64,000 nt of DNA. Source: Bog-159 sp963756605 (lineage in GTDB: Bacteria > Acidobacteriota > Terriglobia > Bryobacterales > Bryobacteraceae). A program made the translations under genes and the position numbers. The DNA lies in NCBI GenBank assembly GCA_963756605.1, contig CAVWOT010000004.1:186001-250000 (forward strand), read 5' to 3'. The notes beneath the pieces were generated by a model. The model was not told the origin of the DNA, made no database searches, and worked only from the letters and a program-made list of their open reading frames with translations. Position 1 is the stretch's first letter; each line of letters opens with the position of its first letter. Positions 8,993-19,035 of this stretch are shown here, piece after piece.

Positions 8993-11900
8993 CTACGGAT
9001 TCAGTGCGGCGGTGTAGGTATACTGATTAGGCGGCTGCCAGGCCCCGTTCTCATGGGTCGTAAGCTGTACGTAAATCGTGTGGCCATTGGTCGGAATGTG
9101 TTGGCACGTAGACTGCGTGGTTGCCGTAGTGACGGTACAAACATCTCCCTGGCCGGCGGCTGTCCCCACCGCGAGCTTATACATATCGGCGCCCACTCCG
9201 CCGGTCCATTTGAACGTGACAGTGGATCCCGAAAGTGTCGAAAGTGGCGTAGGGGATGTTATCACGCCGAGGGTGGCGGTGCAGGCGAGATAGACGTATT
9301 GGAGGGGTTGTTGCCACGCACCGGACAAGTGCGTGGACACCTGTGCATAAATCGTGCCGCCGCTGCATGGCACGTTGCACGTATCTTGCGTATTGGACGT
9401 GGTCGTAGTACAGATATCGCTTCCGCCGAGAGCCGTTCCCACATCCAGCTCGTATTTGTCGGCGCCAATGCCCGCCGACCACAAGAAGCTAACTTTGGTC
9501 CCAGACAGGACAGTGGTTGCTGGTCCAGGGTAGGGGGTCGCCGGCGCCGGGCTCAGCAGTTGAGCCACAGCCGGTGAGGCGGCAGTATATGTATATTGCA
9601 ACGCCTGCCCCCACGCCCCGGCATCGTGGGTTCTCAGCGCCACGTGAACCGTGCTTCCGTTGGTTGGCATATTGGTGCAGGTGAATTGCGTGCTGGCGGT
9701 TTGAGTTGAACAAATATTCCCCTCGCCGGCGGCGCTCCCGACGCTCAGCTGGTATTCGTCCGCGCCGGAAATCGTGGTCCACGTGAACAACACGGACGAT
9801 CCGGATAAGGTTGTACCTGGCAATGGGCTCAGCATTGTTGCCGCGGTGGTCTTAGCGCCCAACTGCTTGATGGTGAACATTTGCGGTCCGATATAAATAA
9901 TTCCCGTGCGGGACGCACTCGCCAGGTTCGGTAGCACGGTGTAATTCAAGCCACTGTAGAAATAGGACACTGACGAGATCCAAGGCGTGACCGTAAAGAA
10001 ATTGACGCCACACGGAGCCGTAAATGACAGGGCGCCCGCATTGAGCCCCGCAGGACCAACAGTGATATTGTTCGATGCCAAAGTCAGCAGACAAGGGCCG
10101 GTCTGAGTTACTGTAATCAGCTGACCCGCTACCGTGAACAGGGCAACCGAGCCACTATCGTAGAAATCCGACGATTCAGTGAACGTAACAGAACCGCTAC
10201 CGACACCCGCGACACTATTGCCTGGAGGGTTGGATTGCAACTGAATTTGCGAGCCGTTGGGCACAACACCAATCCACGGACAGCCGGCGCCCGCGGTAAT
10301 GTTGACCGTCCCCGTACCGCCGCTGCTTCCGAAATTGAAAGACGTTGGGCTTACCGCATAGGTGCATCCGGCGGGCGGACTACTAATTTCCGAGACGAAG
10401 GCATTCTCCGCTCCAGGCACAATCGTTTTCTGATAACCGGGAGCGGCTCCAATTAATTCCGAGCCCGCAGTGGAACCAGCGATGACTGCCTGACCTGATT
10501 GGACCGATATCGCGTTTGCACTGGTCTGGTTTCCTAAGTAGGTTGAATACTCGAGTGCTGTGCCGGTGGAGTTCAGGCTACTAACAAACGCCGAGGAGTA
10601 GTAATTAGGTACGGATATCTCCATGAAGGAGTAGTAACTCGGTACGACCACCTCCATGATCGTGGCACCATTCACGGTCGGGAAATTGGAAGAACTCGTA
10701 GAGCCCGCGACATACGCGGCGCCAGAGCTGTCTACCGCGATAGCGTTACCCTGATCGGGACCGGATCCTCCCAAAAATGTGGAATAGCCGAGCGCCGAGC
10801 CGGATGAATTCAATTTAGTGACGAATGCATTCTGGGAGCCTCCAATCGTGGGTTGGAAGGCGCCGACGGTTACCGGGAAGTTGGGCGAAGTGGTGTACCC
10901 TGTTACGTACGCATTGTTTCCAGAATCCACGGCAATGGCATTACTAGACGTGTTATATACTCCGCCCAGAAAAGTGGAATATACAAGGCTCGAGCCTGTG
11001 GCGTTGAGTTTTGTAACGAAGGCTTCTTGATAGCCGGAAGCAACAGATTGGAAGGCGCCCGGAGTCACAGGAAAATCGGTCGAATACGTGGTCCCAGTTA
11101 TGTAGGCGCTGCCTGACGAGTCCACTGCGATGCCGGATTCCGACTGACTGTTCGAGCCTCCGAGGACGGCAGAATAGACAAATTTGGAACCGGTCGGGTT
11201 GATCTTGGCGGCAAACACATTGCCACCATAGTAGGAGAGATTGCCTATAGTCGCAGTTGTCGGAAAGTTGGAGGAACTGGTATTGCCGGCTATATAGGCA
11301 TTACCCGCCGAATCTACCGAGACACCCTGACCGCTATCATCCGACGAACCGCCGAGGTACGTCGAGTAGACCAGATGACCGGTTGGCGATAGTTTGAAAA
11401 GAAACGCGTCATAACCGCCTGCATTGGTGCTCTGCAGTGCCCCGCCGGTGACGGGAAAATCCGTTGAATTTGTAGACCCTGCTACATAGACAGCACCAGT
11501 CGCATCCACCGTAATCGCGTGACCAGTATCGTTGCTCGAGCCGCTGACAAAAGTCGAATAGACCAAGCCGGTACCGGCAGCGTTAAATTTGGTAACGAAG
11601 GCTTGGGTGTATGGACCTGCCAACGGCCTGGAGTCCGCGGTTGTGGTTACCGGAAAGTTGAGTGAGCCCGCGGACCCGGTAACATAGGCGCTGCCAGAAC
11701 TGTCCAGGGCGACGGCCAAGCCCTGGTCGCCACCCGAGCCTCCCAGAAAGGTGGAGTACACCAACGCTGTGCCCGAGGAATTCAACTTCATGATGGTGGC
11801 GTCGGATCCGCCCGCGAGAGAAGGCTGGTAAACGCCTGGAGTAACCGGATGATCTGTTGAATTGGTGAAACTCGCAATGTACGCGTTGCCGGAACGGTCA

Positions 11901-13894
11901 ACGGCGAAGCCCATGGTACCGCCGAAAAGCGAAGTGCCGAGCTGGCTGGAGTAGATCAGCGTACTGCCGGTAGGGTTCAGCTTTGTCAGAAAACTGCAGC
12001 ACTCGACGGGGTTCGAATAGGCGCCTGGTGTGACGGCGACATTTCCCTCTCCGGTTACATAGACGTCACCCGAGGAGTCAACGGCGATGGCATTACCTGT
12101 GGTGTACGAACCGAGATAAGTGGAATAAACAAGGGCCGTACCTGTCTGGTTGATCTTTGTTACGAAGGCGTCTTCGTAACCGTTCAAAAAGTTCTGATAC
12201 ACACCTGGCGTTGTGGGAAAATCGGACGAGTAAGTGTATCCGGTCAAATAAGCGAACCCGGAGCCGTCCACGGCGATCCCGCTGCCTTGCTGCGAATAAG
12301 TTCCGCCTAGAAGAGTGGAGTAGACTGGGGCAGAGCCGGAGGCGTTCATCTTGGTGACGAACACGTCCTGATAACCGGTGAATGTCGTTTGAAGAGCCCC
12401 GGGTGTTACTGGAAAATCCGAGGAATTGGCGTAGCCGGTTATATAGACGTTTTGGGCAGAGTCGAAGGCAATGCCTGAGCCCCCGCTGCCACCACTACCT
12501 CCAAGAAGAGTGGACCAGGCTAGAGCCGAACCGGATGCATTGATTTTGGTGATGAACGCGTCATTGGCGACCGCAGTGCGTTGGAACGCACCGGCAGTCG
12601 TGGGAAAGCTACAACAATACGCAGTGCCGGTCACGTAGGCGAAGCCGTTGCCGTTCGCCGTTATCGTTCCACCCAAACCCGCCCCAAGGTATGTGGAGTA
12701 AAGCAATTGCGAACCCGTGGGATTGAGCTTGGCAACGAAGACGTTCTGGCCTGGCGTAGGCTGAGTCGGAGAAAAACTCCCGGGGGTGGTGGGAAAATTC
12801 GTGGAAGCTGTAGTACCGACGATATAAGCTCTGCCAGCGGAATCGACTGCAATGCCGGTCGCCTGATCATTGTCTGATCCACCCAGGTAGGTCGAATAAA
12901 TCAGGGTGGAGGCGTCGGCGCTCAATTTTGCGACAAAGGCATCGTTACCACCGGCCAGATCGGCCTGAATTGGCGGAACCGATCCAGTGGGAAACCCGAC
13001 GGAACCGGTCCAGCCGGCAACGTAAGCGTTGCCGGCGCTGTCGATGGCAAGAGCCGTGGCTTGGTCGTTACCCGTGCTGGTCCCCCCAAGATAGCTGGAA
13101 TAGGTCAGTACGGGATCGATCACCAGCGGCAGTTGGTGATTGTACCCAGTCACGTCGAATCGCACGCGGTTGGCCGTCACCAGCCGATAGCGCCCAGCGA
13201 CTTCCGTTTTGTGGCCTCCGGACTGCTGGTAGACTTTCGGCCGTCGCTGTAGGATCTGGCGCCCATCGCGAAATGCGAGAACCAGGTCACCGTCTCCATT
13301 GACGGCGAGACCGGCGGTACCGGAAAACTGCAGGACCACGGTACCCGGATCGGCCTGCGGTCCGAGCACTAAGTCGTATTCCAACTCTCCCTGGCGCCCG
13401 TAGAACACCAGGTCGGTATCGGGAATGGCGCCCGCGTAGCTGACCTTGGCATAGTGCGGCACATCGGTCTGCCAGGCTTGCGGGGAGTTACCTCGGAAGT
13501 AGTGACTGCGGCTCGCCAGTCGTCCGAGACCGCGAACCTCGGCATCGCGCGCCCCGACGATTTGCATCTCGACAACATTTTCGCGCCCCGTGGCCTTGGA
13601 ACCCGAAAAGCTGAGAACGACGCTCTTTGGGGTGAAGAAAACCGTATAACCCAGTCCACGAGCAATGAATTTAGCCGCGGGATCCGTTTGCCCAAGATTG
13701 GCTTCGAAAGGAAGCGGCGCGCGCATAAAGCCTTGCATGGCTTTAGCCTGAGCGATCCTACGTTGAGCCGTGGTCGAGCGGACATCGTCCGGCAGAGAAC
13801 CGGCATGTCGATTCGCAGGGACCTGAGGAAGCCAGAATAGAATGGATGCGACGACGAAGATCGCAGAAAAATAACTCGCGCTCCGCAAGAACAT
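8993..13894 (-). CDS. Giant exported SBBP-repeat beta-propeller protein
   Basis: A 1633-residue protein with a signal peptide (about residues 1-27). An N-terminal domain beginning FEANLGQTDPAAKF is the usual partner of SBBP repeats. About 14 SBBP repeats follow, with consensus LVYSTFLGGSxxDQxxxIAVDSSGNAYVTG, then xSxxFPxTPGA. Next come a BACON-like domain (near CTYAVSPTSFNF...CPWIGVV) and three repeats of about 95 residues with the theme LSGSxVxFxWTxGxGADxYxLxVGTAxGxxDIC. The start at 13894 is set by AGGAGGT seven bases upstream. Such proteins are probably displayed or secreted for adhesion or substrate binding, but no activity is established. An exact-length 33-base tandem duplication at 10595-10660 sits between the 13th and 14th repeats. 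Confidence 0.88.
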   Translation of the reverse strand: MFLRSASYFSAIFVVASILFWLPQVPANRHAGSLPDDVRSTTAQRRIAQAKAMQGFMRAPLPFEANLGQTDPAAKFIARGLGYTVFFTPKSVVLSFSGSKATGRENVVEMQIVGARDAEVRGLGRLASRSHYFRGNSPQAWQTDVPHYAKVSYAGAIPDTDLVFYGRQGELEYDLVLGPQADPGTVVLQFSGTAGLAVNGDGDLVLAFRDGRQILQRRPKVYQQSGGHKTEVAGRYRLVTANRVRFDVTGYNHQLPLVIDPVLTYSSYLGGTSTGNDQATALAIDSAGNAYVAGWTGSVGFPTGSVPPIQADLAGGNDAFVAKLSADASTLIYSTYLGGSDNDQATGIAVDSAGRAYIVGTTASTNFPTTPGSFSPTQPTPGQNVFVAKLNPTGSQLLYSTYLGAGLGGTITANGNGFAYVTGTAYCCSFPTTAGAFQRTAVANDAFITKINASGSALAWSTLLGGSGGSGGSGIAFDSAQNVYITGYANSSDFPVTPGALQTTFTGYQDVFVTKMNASGSAPVYSTLLGGTYSQQGSGIAVDGSGFAYLTGYTYSSDFPTTPGVYQNFLNGYEDAFVTKINQTGTALVYSTYLGSYTTGNAIAVDSSGDVYVTGEGNVAVTPGAYSNPVECCSFLTKLNPTGSTLIYSSQLGTSLFGGTMGFAVDRSGNAYIASFTNSTDHPVTPGVYQPSLAGGSDATIMKLNSSGTALVYSTFLGGSGGDQGLAVALDSSGSAYVTGSAGSLNFPVTTTADSRPLAGPYTQAFVTKFNAAGTGLVYSTFVSGSSNDTGHAITVDATGAVYVAGSTNSTDFPVTGGALQSTNAGGYDAFLFKLSPTGHLVYSTYLGGSSDDSGQGVSVDSAGNAYIAGNTSSSNFPTTATIGNLSYYGGNVFAAKINPTGSKFVYSAVLGGSNSQSESGIAVDSSGSAYITGTTYSTDFPVTPGAFQSVASGYQEAFVTKLNATGSSLVYSTFLGGVYNTSSNAIAVDSGNNAYVTGYTTSPNFPVTVGAFQPTIGGSQNAFVTKLNSSGSALGYSTFLGGSGPDQGNAIAVDSSGAAYVAGSTSSSNFPTVNGATIMEVVVPSYYSFMEISVPNYYSSAFVSSLNSTGTALEYSTYLGNQTSANAISVQSGQAVIAGSTAGSELIGAAPGYQKTIVPGAENAFVSEISSPPAGCTYAVSPTSFNFGSSGGTGTVNITAGAGCPWIGVVPNGSQIQLQSNPPGNSVAGVGSGSVTFTESSDFYDSGSVALFTVAGQLITVTQTGPCLLTLASNNITVGPAGLNAGALSFTAPCGVNFFTVTPWISSVSYFYSGLNYTVLPNLASASRTGIIYIGPQMFTIKQLGAKTTAATMLSPLPGTTLSGSSVLFTWTTISGADEYQLSVGSAAGEGNICSTQTASTQFTCTNMPTNGSTVHVALRTHDAGAWGQALQYTYTAASPAVAQLLSPAPATPYPGPATTVLSGTKVSFLWSAGIGADKYELDVGTALGGSDICTTTTSNTQDTCNVPCSGGTIYAQVSTHLSGAWQQPLQYVYLACTATLGVITSPTPLSTLSGSTVTFKWTGGVGADMYKLAVGTAAGQGDVCTVTTATTQSTCQHIPTNGHTIYVQLTTHENGAWQPPNQYTYTAALNP
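10595..10660 (-). repeat. 33-base tandem duplication inside the SBBP gene
   Basis: Two adjacent 33-base units (10595-10627 and 10628-10660) encode the related 11-residue segments MEVVVPSYYSF and MEISVPNYYSS. They have diverged at several positions, so the duplication is not recent. It lies in the loop between propeller repeats and keeps the frame. Confidence 0.7.
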
Positions 13895-13953
13895 GAAGTG
13901 ACCTCCTAAAGGTTCAACGGGTCTCCGAGGGTCTCCGATACGCGGTTCAAGGT

Positions 13954-13982
13954 ATTATGGCACTCTAAGACCCTAACTGCAA
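13954..13982 (-). promoter_or_regulatory. Candidate sigma-70 promoter for the SBBP gene
   Basis: On the minus strand, TTGCAG (13982-13977) and CATAAT (13959-13954) are separated by 17 bases, about 60 bases before the start codon at 13894. The -10 box matches five of six consensus bases and the -35 box only three. A direct repeat of GGTCTCCGA (about 13920-13937) lies between the promoter and the ribosome site and could be an operator. Confidence 0.35.
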
Positions 13983-14115
13983 TACATTTCTTACGGATGC
14001 TCCAAAATGTTTTAGCCGTAACGCTACAATGGCTGGCTTGGCCGCCTAAACAGTAGGCCGGCCGTTGCCGGGCCTGACGGTGGCTCGTGTGGTAAGTGTA
14101 TACTCGCGCTAGAGT

Positions 14116-15669
14116 ATGGTCTCAGAGGCAGTCCGCTCACCAGTAGATAAGGCAGGCGATGGCGCCGTTTACCTGGTCCTGTTCGCGGCCTTGGCGGTGT
14201 TTGGGCTGGGTCTCGAAGGGTCGTTTCACTTTGACGACTTCTCGCTGTTCTCGGACCCCGCCGTAACCTCTCCATCAGGTTGGCTCGACGTCTGGCGCCC
14301 GCTGCGTACCCGGCCTATTACATATCTAACCTTTTGGCTTAACTACCAGATAGGCGGCCGAAATCCAATTGGGTATCATGCGCTGAACCTGGCGTTGCAC
14401 CTGCTCGCCGTATGGTTGCTCTATGGCAACCTGCGGAGGCTGATCGGAGAAAAGGCCGCTGTGATGGCTGCCGCAATCTTCGCATTGCATCCGATTCAGA
14501 GCGAACCCGTGCTTTACATATTCGAACGCGCCACGCTGATTTCTACCGTCTTCTGCCTCCTTTGCTGGCGGTCGTGGCTCGATCGGCGCCACTGGCTCGC
14601 CGCCGTCTGGTTCGTTTTGGCAATGCTCTCGAAAGAAGAGTGTGTCACCTTTCCCCTCTTCCTGCTGATGTTTCAGCGCGCCTATCTGCCAGTGGCTGCC
14701 ATGTTAGGTGTCGCGCTTGTGGGCGGAGCCCGCGTCATCATGGCTTACGCGGCGCTGCACCTGCAAGCCGTAAGTACCGGCGCCCAGTTGATACAAATCA
14801 CTCAAGTACAACCCCGGCCAGTCCCGCACTTTGAGACCATCGGCCACATCATCGCCGGCTATTTTCAAACGTCGCTGTTGCCATACTTCTGGACGCAGGG
14901 TATGGTCATACTGCGCTACTTTCGGATGTTGCTGCTGCCGTACGGATTCACCGTCGATCCGGACATTCCGATCGTGCGCGATTGGCGCGGTGGATTGGCG
15001 TGGGGCTTCATCATCTTAATCACCGTGCTCCTGTGGAAGAACTACCGGCACGGAAAGTGGCTGGCGGCCGGGTTGATCCTCCTGGCGCCGAGTTCTTCGA
15101 TCTTCCCGGCAGCGGATCTCGCCGCAGACCGGCGCCTCTATTTACCGATGCTGGCATTCGCCACGCTGGCAGGCCTCCTGCTAAGCCATATAAACCAGTG
15201 GATAGTGCTCGCAACGCTGGTGGCCGGTCTTTCGATCCTATCCTTTTACCGCACGCTGGCCTGGTCGACAGAACGGACGTTGTGGACCGAAGCCGTCGCC
15301 CGCTCACCGCGCAAGGTGCGCCCGCTGCTCTACCTCTCTCGTGCATCCGATCCCGAGGCGGCGCTGCGGTTGCTCGACCGCGCACAGGTGATCGCCCCTG
15401 CCGATCCCAGGCCGTGGCAGGAGAAGGGGCTGCGGCTCCTCGGCATGCGTCGGCCGGACTTGGCCCTGGCCCAATTCAATCGCGGGTTGTCCCTGCTGCC
15501 CGGCGATCCCGATTTATTCAACAATCGCGGGGTCACTCAAACCCTGCTGGGCCAGCGGCGCGCGGCAATCGAGGATTTCGAACATGCTTTGCAGGCCGAC
15601 CCGTGCCTGGCGACCGCCCGCAGAAACCTGGAGCGGCTGGGGATCGGTTATGACGTCGCCTGTCGCTAA
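14116..15669 (+). CDS. Polytopic membrane protein with C-terminal TPR repeats (TMTC-like)
   Basis: A 517-residue protein with about ten membrane helices (residues 18-400) and two or three TPR units near the C-terminus (about 410-505; e.g. LALAQFNRGLSLLPGDPDLF). The motif FHFDDFSL after the first helix, GYHALNLALHLLAVWLLY and FALHPIQSEPVLYI recall TMTC/PMT-related membrane proteins, where an acidic motif in the first periplasmic loop binds the sugar-lipid donor. A role in protein or glycan glycosylation is therefore plausible but unproven. It overlaps the next gene by 20 bases and is divergent from the SBBP gene across 221 bases. Confidence 0.75.
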   Translation: MVSEAVRSPVDKAGDGAVYLVLFAALAVFGLGLEGSFHFDDFSLFSDPAVTSPSGWLDVWRPLRTRPITYLTFWLNYQIGGRNPIGYHALNLALHLLAVWLLYGNLRRLIGEKAAVMAAAIFALHPIQSEPVLYIFERATLISTVFCLLCWRSWLDRRHWLAAVWFVLAMLSKEECVTFPLFLLMFQRAYLPVAAMLGVALVGGARVIMAYAALHLQAVSTGAQLIQITQVQPRPVPHFETIGHIIAGYFQTSLLPYFWTQGMVILRYFRMLLLPYGFTVDPDIPIVRDWRGGLAWGFIILITVLLWKNYRHGKWLAAGLILLAPSSSIFPAADLAADRRLYLPMLAFATLAGLLLSHINQWIVLATLVAGLSILSFYRTLAWSTERTLWTEAVARSPRKVRPLLYLSRASDPEAALRLLDRAQVIAPADPRPWQEKGLRLLGMRRPDLALAQFNRGLSLLPGDPDLFNNRGVTQTLLGQRRAAIEDFEHALQADPCLATARRNLERLGIGYDVACR

Positions 15670-17114
15670 ATGGCGGCCTATGGATCTGGAGGCCATCTCC
15701 CGTAGGATGCGTAGAGACTGGAACCGCCGGGCGCGACCTGTTCCCGCATACTACGTCTCGCTCTCGCAGGCCGCACTCGATGGCGCCGGGGAACTGGTGG
15801 CTGCCCTGCAGAAGGAATTCGGGAGCATATCGAGCGTCACGCCCTGTGAAATGCGCCAGGCGCTGGAGATCGGCTGCGGCCCCGGCCGTCTGATGGTTCC
15901 ATTGAGCCGATTTTTTCACGAGATTCACGGCGTCGATGTATCCGAGGAGATGGTTCACCTGGCCCGGCAGAACCTCGCGAGCGTGGCTAATGCGTATGTG
16001 CAAGCATCCGAAGGTACGGACCTGGCGCAGTTTCCCTGCGATTTGTTCGACTTCATATATTCCTTTGCCGTGTTTCAGCACATCCCTCGCAAAGAAGTTG
16101 TATTCAATTATCTGCGGGAAACACACCGCGTCCTGAAGACCGGAGGCGTTGCCCGGCTGCAATTCAATGGGCTGCCGGAAGAAGGCGGAAGATACGACAC
16201 TTGGTGCGGCGTGCGATTCACCAGCCACGAAATCGCTGCGTGCGTGCGCGCCTATCGCCTGCAACTCCTCGCGCTCGAGGGTGCTGGCACACAATACATG
16301 TGGGCGACCCTGATGAAGCCTCCCGCGGATTGGCCGCACATGCTGCGCTCGGTACCGTTGGCGATCCAACGAGTCGCGAACGCTGATTTTTCGGGCGAGT
16401 CAGTCGCGGCGCGCGGGCGTTCCGCGGGATTTGCTTTGTGGGTCCAGGGTTTGGGGCCGCAGACAGACCTGAACGCGTTGCGAGTTTATGTCGCTGACCG
16501 GGAGTGCCGGTTGACCTGCATCAGCCCTCCACAAGAGGACGGCCTGCGGCAAGTGACGGCCCTCCTGGCTTCGGGTGTTGACGAGGGTCTCCAGCGGCTC
16601 AGGCTGGTCTGCGATAACCCACCAGGCGAGTGCGAAAGTTTCCTGAAAGTCGTGCCGCCCGGACCTATGGCGCCCAATGTCGTGGCGGTGACCGACGCCG
16701 TGTTCCTGGGCGCCGGCCGGACGATCATTTCCGGGAGGGTAAGGGTGCACCTGGAAGAATCCGCTCTGCCCGAGGAGTTACTGGCAACCCTGGATGGACG
16801 TCGCCTCCGGCGGCTTTCGCATTGCATGTACCGTGCCCGACATCCCGCGTTTCGAAATCGACTTCAAACTGCCCCCCTGGAGTTCGCCGGGAAAGAAGCC
16901 GCTGGAGATCCTCCTCGAGAAGCGGCCCCTCGGCGCCTACGAGATCACCGTACAGCCGGACTGGCTCTGCTGGCGACGGATGCGGCACCCCGCCGAATTC
17001 TGGCAAGCTCTGCTCCGCCTCTGGCCACCTAAACCGGCTCGTAAAGCCACGTCGGATAGCGGCACGAGACGGGGCTTATTTTCTGGCCCACAAGATAAAC
17101 GCAATCCTCTCTGA
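15650..17114 (+). CDS. SAM-dependent methyltransferase with C-terminal beta modules (frameshifted)
   Basis: Class I methyltransferase: motif I is LEIGCGPGRLMVPLS, followed by HGVDVSEEMV. The catalytic domain spans about residues 20-230. The rest carries modules also seen in the two methyltransferases at 32225-34975: FALWVQGL...GLRQVTALLASGVDEG matches ISLWVSGL...GLRQINAMLPSGAEPG there. The frame breaks at the GG pair at 16796-16797. Deleting one G links EELLATLDD to VASGGFRIACTVPD and on to FEIDFKLPPWSSPGKK, which fits the module pattern. Uncorrected, the protein ends at 17032. Corrected, it runs to 17114 and overlaps the opposite gene's end by 86 bases, so the true end is uncertain. The start at 15650 has GGGGA upstream and overlaps the previous gene. 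The substrate is unknown; the context suggests a glycan. Confidence 0.72.
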
Positions 17115-19020
17115 GCCGGGTCCACGGTTTCAGCAGACGAATTGCTTTTGTGATCCATTTGTAATGGCCGCGTCTCTCCCCGTACGGCGTGGTATCCAGG
17201 TATTGAACCGAGAAGCCCGAATTTGCCAACAGCAGCGTCAATTCTTTTGGCGTGTACTCACGTACGTGCATGGTTTCCGGGAGTAGCGCCGGCATAACAT
17301 ACTTGCTGAAGAGATTCGGGTGGACGCCCAAGATGACTGCCCGAAACGCCCGCAGCGAGACGGCGTTGGGAGTCGTTAGCACCAGAGTGCCGTGCGGCTT
17401 GAGAACACGATTGATTTCGCTCATCATGTGCATCGGATCCGTTTGCAGATGCTCCAGTAACTCGCAGCAGAGGACCGTGTCGAACAGCTCATCGTCATAC
17501 GGGAAGCAGTCGAGTTCACAATTGAACAGATCGATGGTGCAATGAAACTCCTCGCCGTCGGCGGAGGTGGCTGTGGAGCGGTGTTGCCCCCCGGCCACGC
17601 CCATGTATCCGCCTCTTATATCGCCGTAGCCCAACAGTCCCCGCAGCGCCGGCGTGATCTGCATGTAGCAGCCCAGCTCCAGTATTCGGCTGCCGATGTC
17701 GCCGCGCGGGATCAATTGAAGGGTCCGTGGCAAGCGCACCACATGGGCGCCGAAGTAGGCTCCCGCGGGAGAGTTTGGATCGATCCACCGCGAAAGATAG
17801 TGCTGGATCACCCCGCGCGACAAGGTGGGAAGCTCGCCGTCAGCGCCAGAGACGCCTGGAACGTCGGACTTGGGAAGAGTAAGCCTGCGCGGATTCGCCT
17901 GCTCCAGAAACTCCGCATAACGGCGCGCCGCGTGGCTCCACGTGCATTCCTCGCCGGCCCATCGCCGGGCCTTCGCGCCGATTTCGGCCGCCTCGGCGGG
18001 GTTCTCGACCAGCCACAGAAGGCACTGTTTGATTACTTCCATCTCGTAGCGGTCGCGGGGAATCTTGAAGCACACATCATCCGGCAATTCATGCACGCTG
18101 CCGATGTCCGACGCAACTACCGGCTTACCCAGGCCAAACGCGCGCATCATCGTGCCGGAGGTCTCGCCAAAGGTGGCTTGTCGAAGATTCAAAATCACAT
18201 CGCAGGCAGCCAGGAACCCATCGAACGCCTCGATGGGCTGATGTCCTTTGACGAATACGTGTTCCGCCAGGCCAAGTTGGCGGATGCCTTCTTCAATGGG
18301 AACTTGCGGATGGCCTTCCCCCAGTATCAGGAGGCGGGCGTCTGGAAGCTGCTTCAATAGGTCGTTGAACAACAGCAGGCAGTCCCAAATCTGCTTGTCA
18401 GGACGCTGATATCCGAAGATACCAATCAAAGGTGTGACGGGTTGAAGCCCGAGCCCTGCGCGGAACTCCCGGCCATCTTGGCAAGTGACGGCGACGCCGT
18501 GGGGTACGACCCCGATTCGCCCTCGAAAGCCCTTCAGTGCCACCAGTCTTTCGGCGTAGTGACTGTGCACGATGCAGGCCCGGCTATGATTCAGCAGGCG
18601 GCGCAGCATCAGGAACTCGTGCGGTTGCGGGATATCGATTGGGAAATGTCTCGACTGCCACTTTTCGTCACTCCCGAAAATCTCGAACATCACTTCGCGA
18701 AAATAGCCCTTATGATCGCCCCGGCTGAGAGTCAGCGACCGTACGAGATAGTGCACGCTGGCCTCGTGGAGGACCACAACCCCAGGGTGCTGGAGGGCCA
18801 GTTTGTAGATATCCGCATGATAGGGATTGTTACCAACCTGATAAACGACATGATCGAACTCGGTGGGATCGAAACTTGCCGGGATCTTCTCGTAGACCTT
18901 GAGTGAAACTAGCTTTTCGAGTTCGGCCGCCAGGGAGGCTCCGTAGTCGGCAGTGCCGGTCATGGCAGGCGGCAGCGGAGTAAAGAACGCGACGCGGGGC
19001 TGCCTCAGTGTCGATCGCAT
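17029..19020 (-). CDS. GT4 glycosyltransferase fused to a SAM methyltransferase
   Basis: A 663-residue two-domain enzyme. Residues about 5-380 are a GT-B-fold glycosyltransferase of the GT4 type: the N-terminal TPLPPAMTGTADYGASLA loop, VVPHGV, the sugar-nucleotide region ATFGETSGTMMRAFGLGKP with its two spaced glutamates, and VASDIGSVHELP. Residues about 430-640 form a class I methyltransferase (RILELGCYMQITPALRGL, VLCCELLEHLQTDP, HGTLVLTTPNAVS). Fusion of sugar transfer and methylation points to a capped or methylated glycan. The start lies 15 bases after the upstream gene's stop, so it is the last gene of the minus-strand glycan operon. Confidence 0.85.
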   Translation of the reverse strand: MRSTLRQPRVAFFTPLPPAMTGTADYGASLAAELEKLVSLKVYEKIPASFDPTEFDHVVYQVGNNPYHADIYKLALQHPGVVVLHEASVHYLVRSLTLSRGDHKGYFREVMFEIFGSDEKWQSRHFPIDIPQPHEFLMLRRLLNHSRACIVHSHYAERLVALKGFRGRIGVVPHGVAVTCQDGREFRAGLGLQPVTPLIGIFGYQRPDKQIWDCLLLFNDLLKQLPDARLLILGEGHPQVPIEEGIRQLGLAEHVFVKGHQPIEAFDGFLAACDVILNLRQATFGETSGTMMRAFGLGKPVVASDIGSVHELPDDVCFKIPRDRYEMEVIKQCLLWLVENPAEAAEIGAKARRWAGEECTWSHAARRYAEFLEQANPRRLTLPKSDVPGVSGADGELPTLSRGVIQHYLSRWIDPNSPAGAYFGAHVVRLPRTLQLIPRGDIGSRILELGCYMQITPALRGLLGYGDIRGGYMGVAGGQHRSTATSADGEEFHCTIDLFNCELDCFPYDDELFDTVLCCELLEHLQTDPMHMMSEINRVLKPHGTLVLTTPNAVSLRAFRAVILGVHPNLFSKYVMPALLPETMHVREYTPKELTLLLANSGFSVQYLDTTPYGERRGHYKWITKAIRLLKPWTRLREDCVYLVGQKISPVSCRYPTWLYEPV

Positions 19021-19035
19021 AATGAGGCCCGCAGG

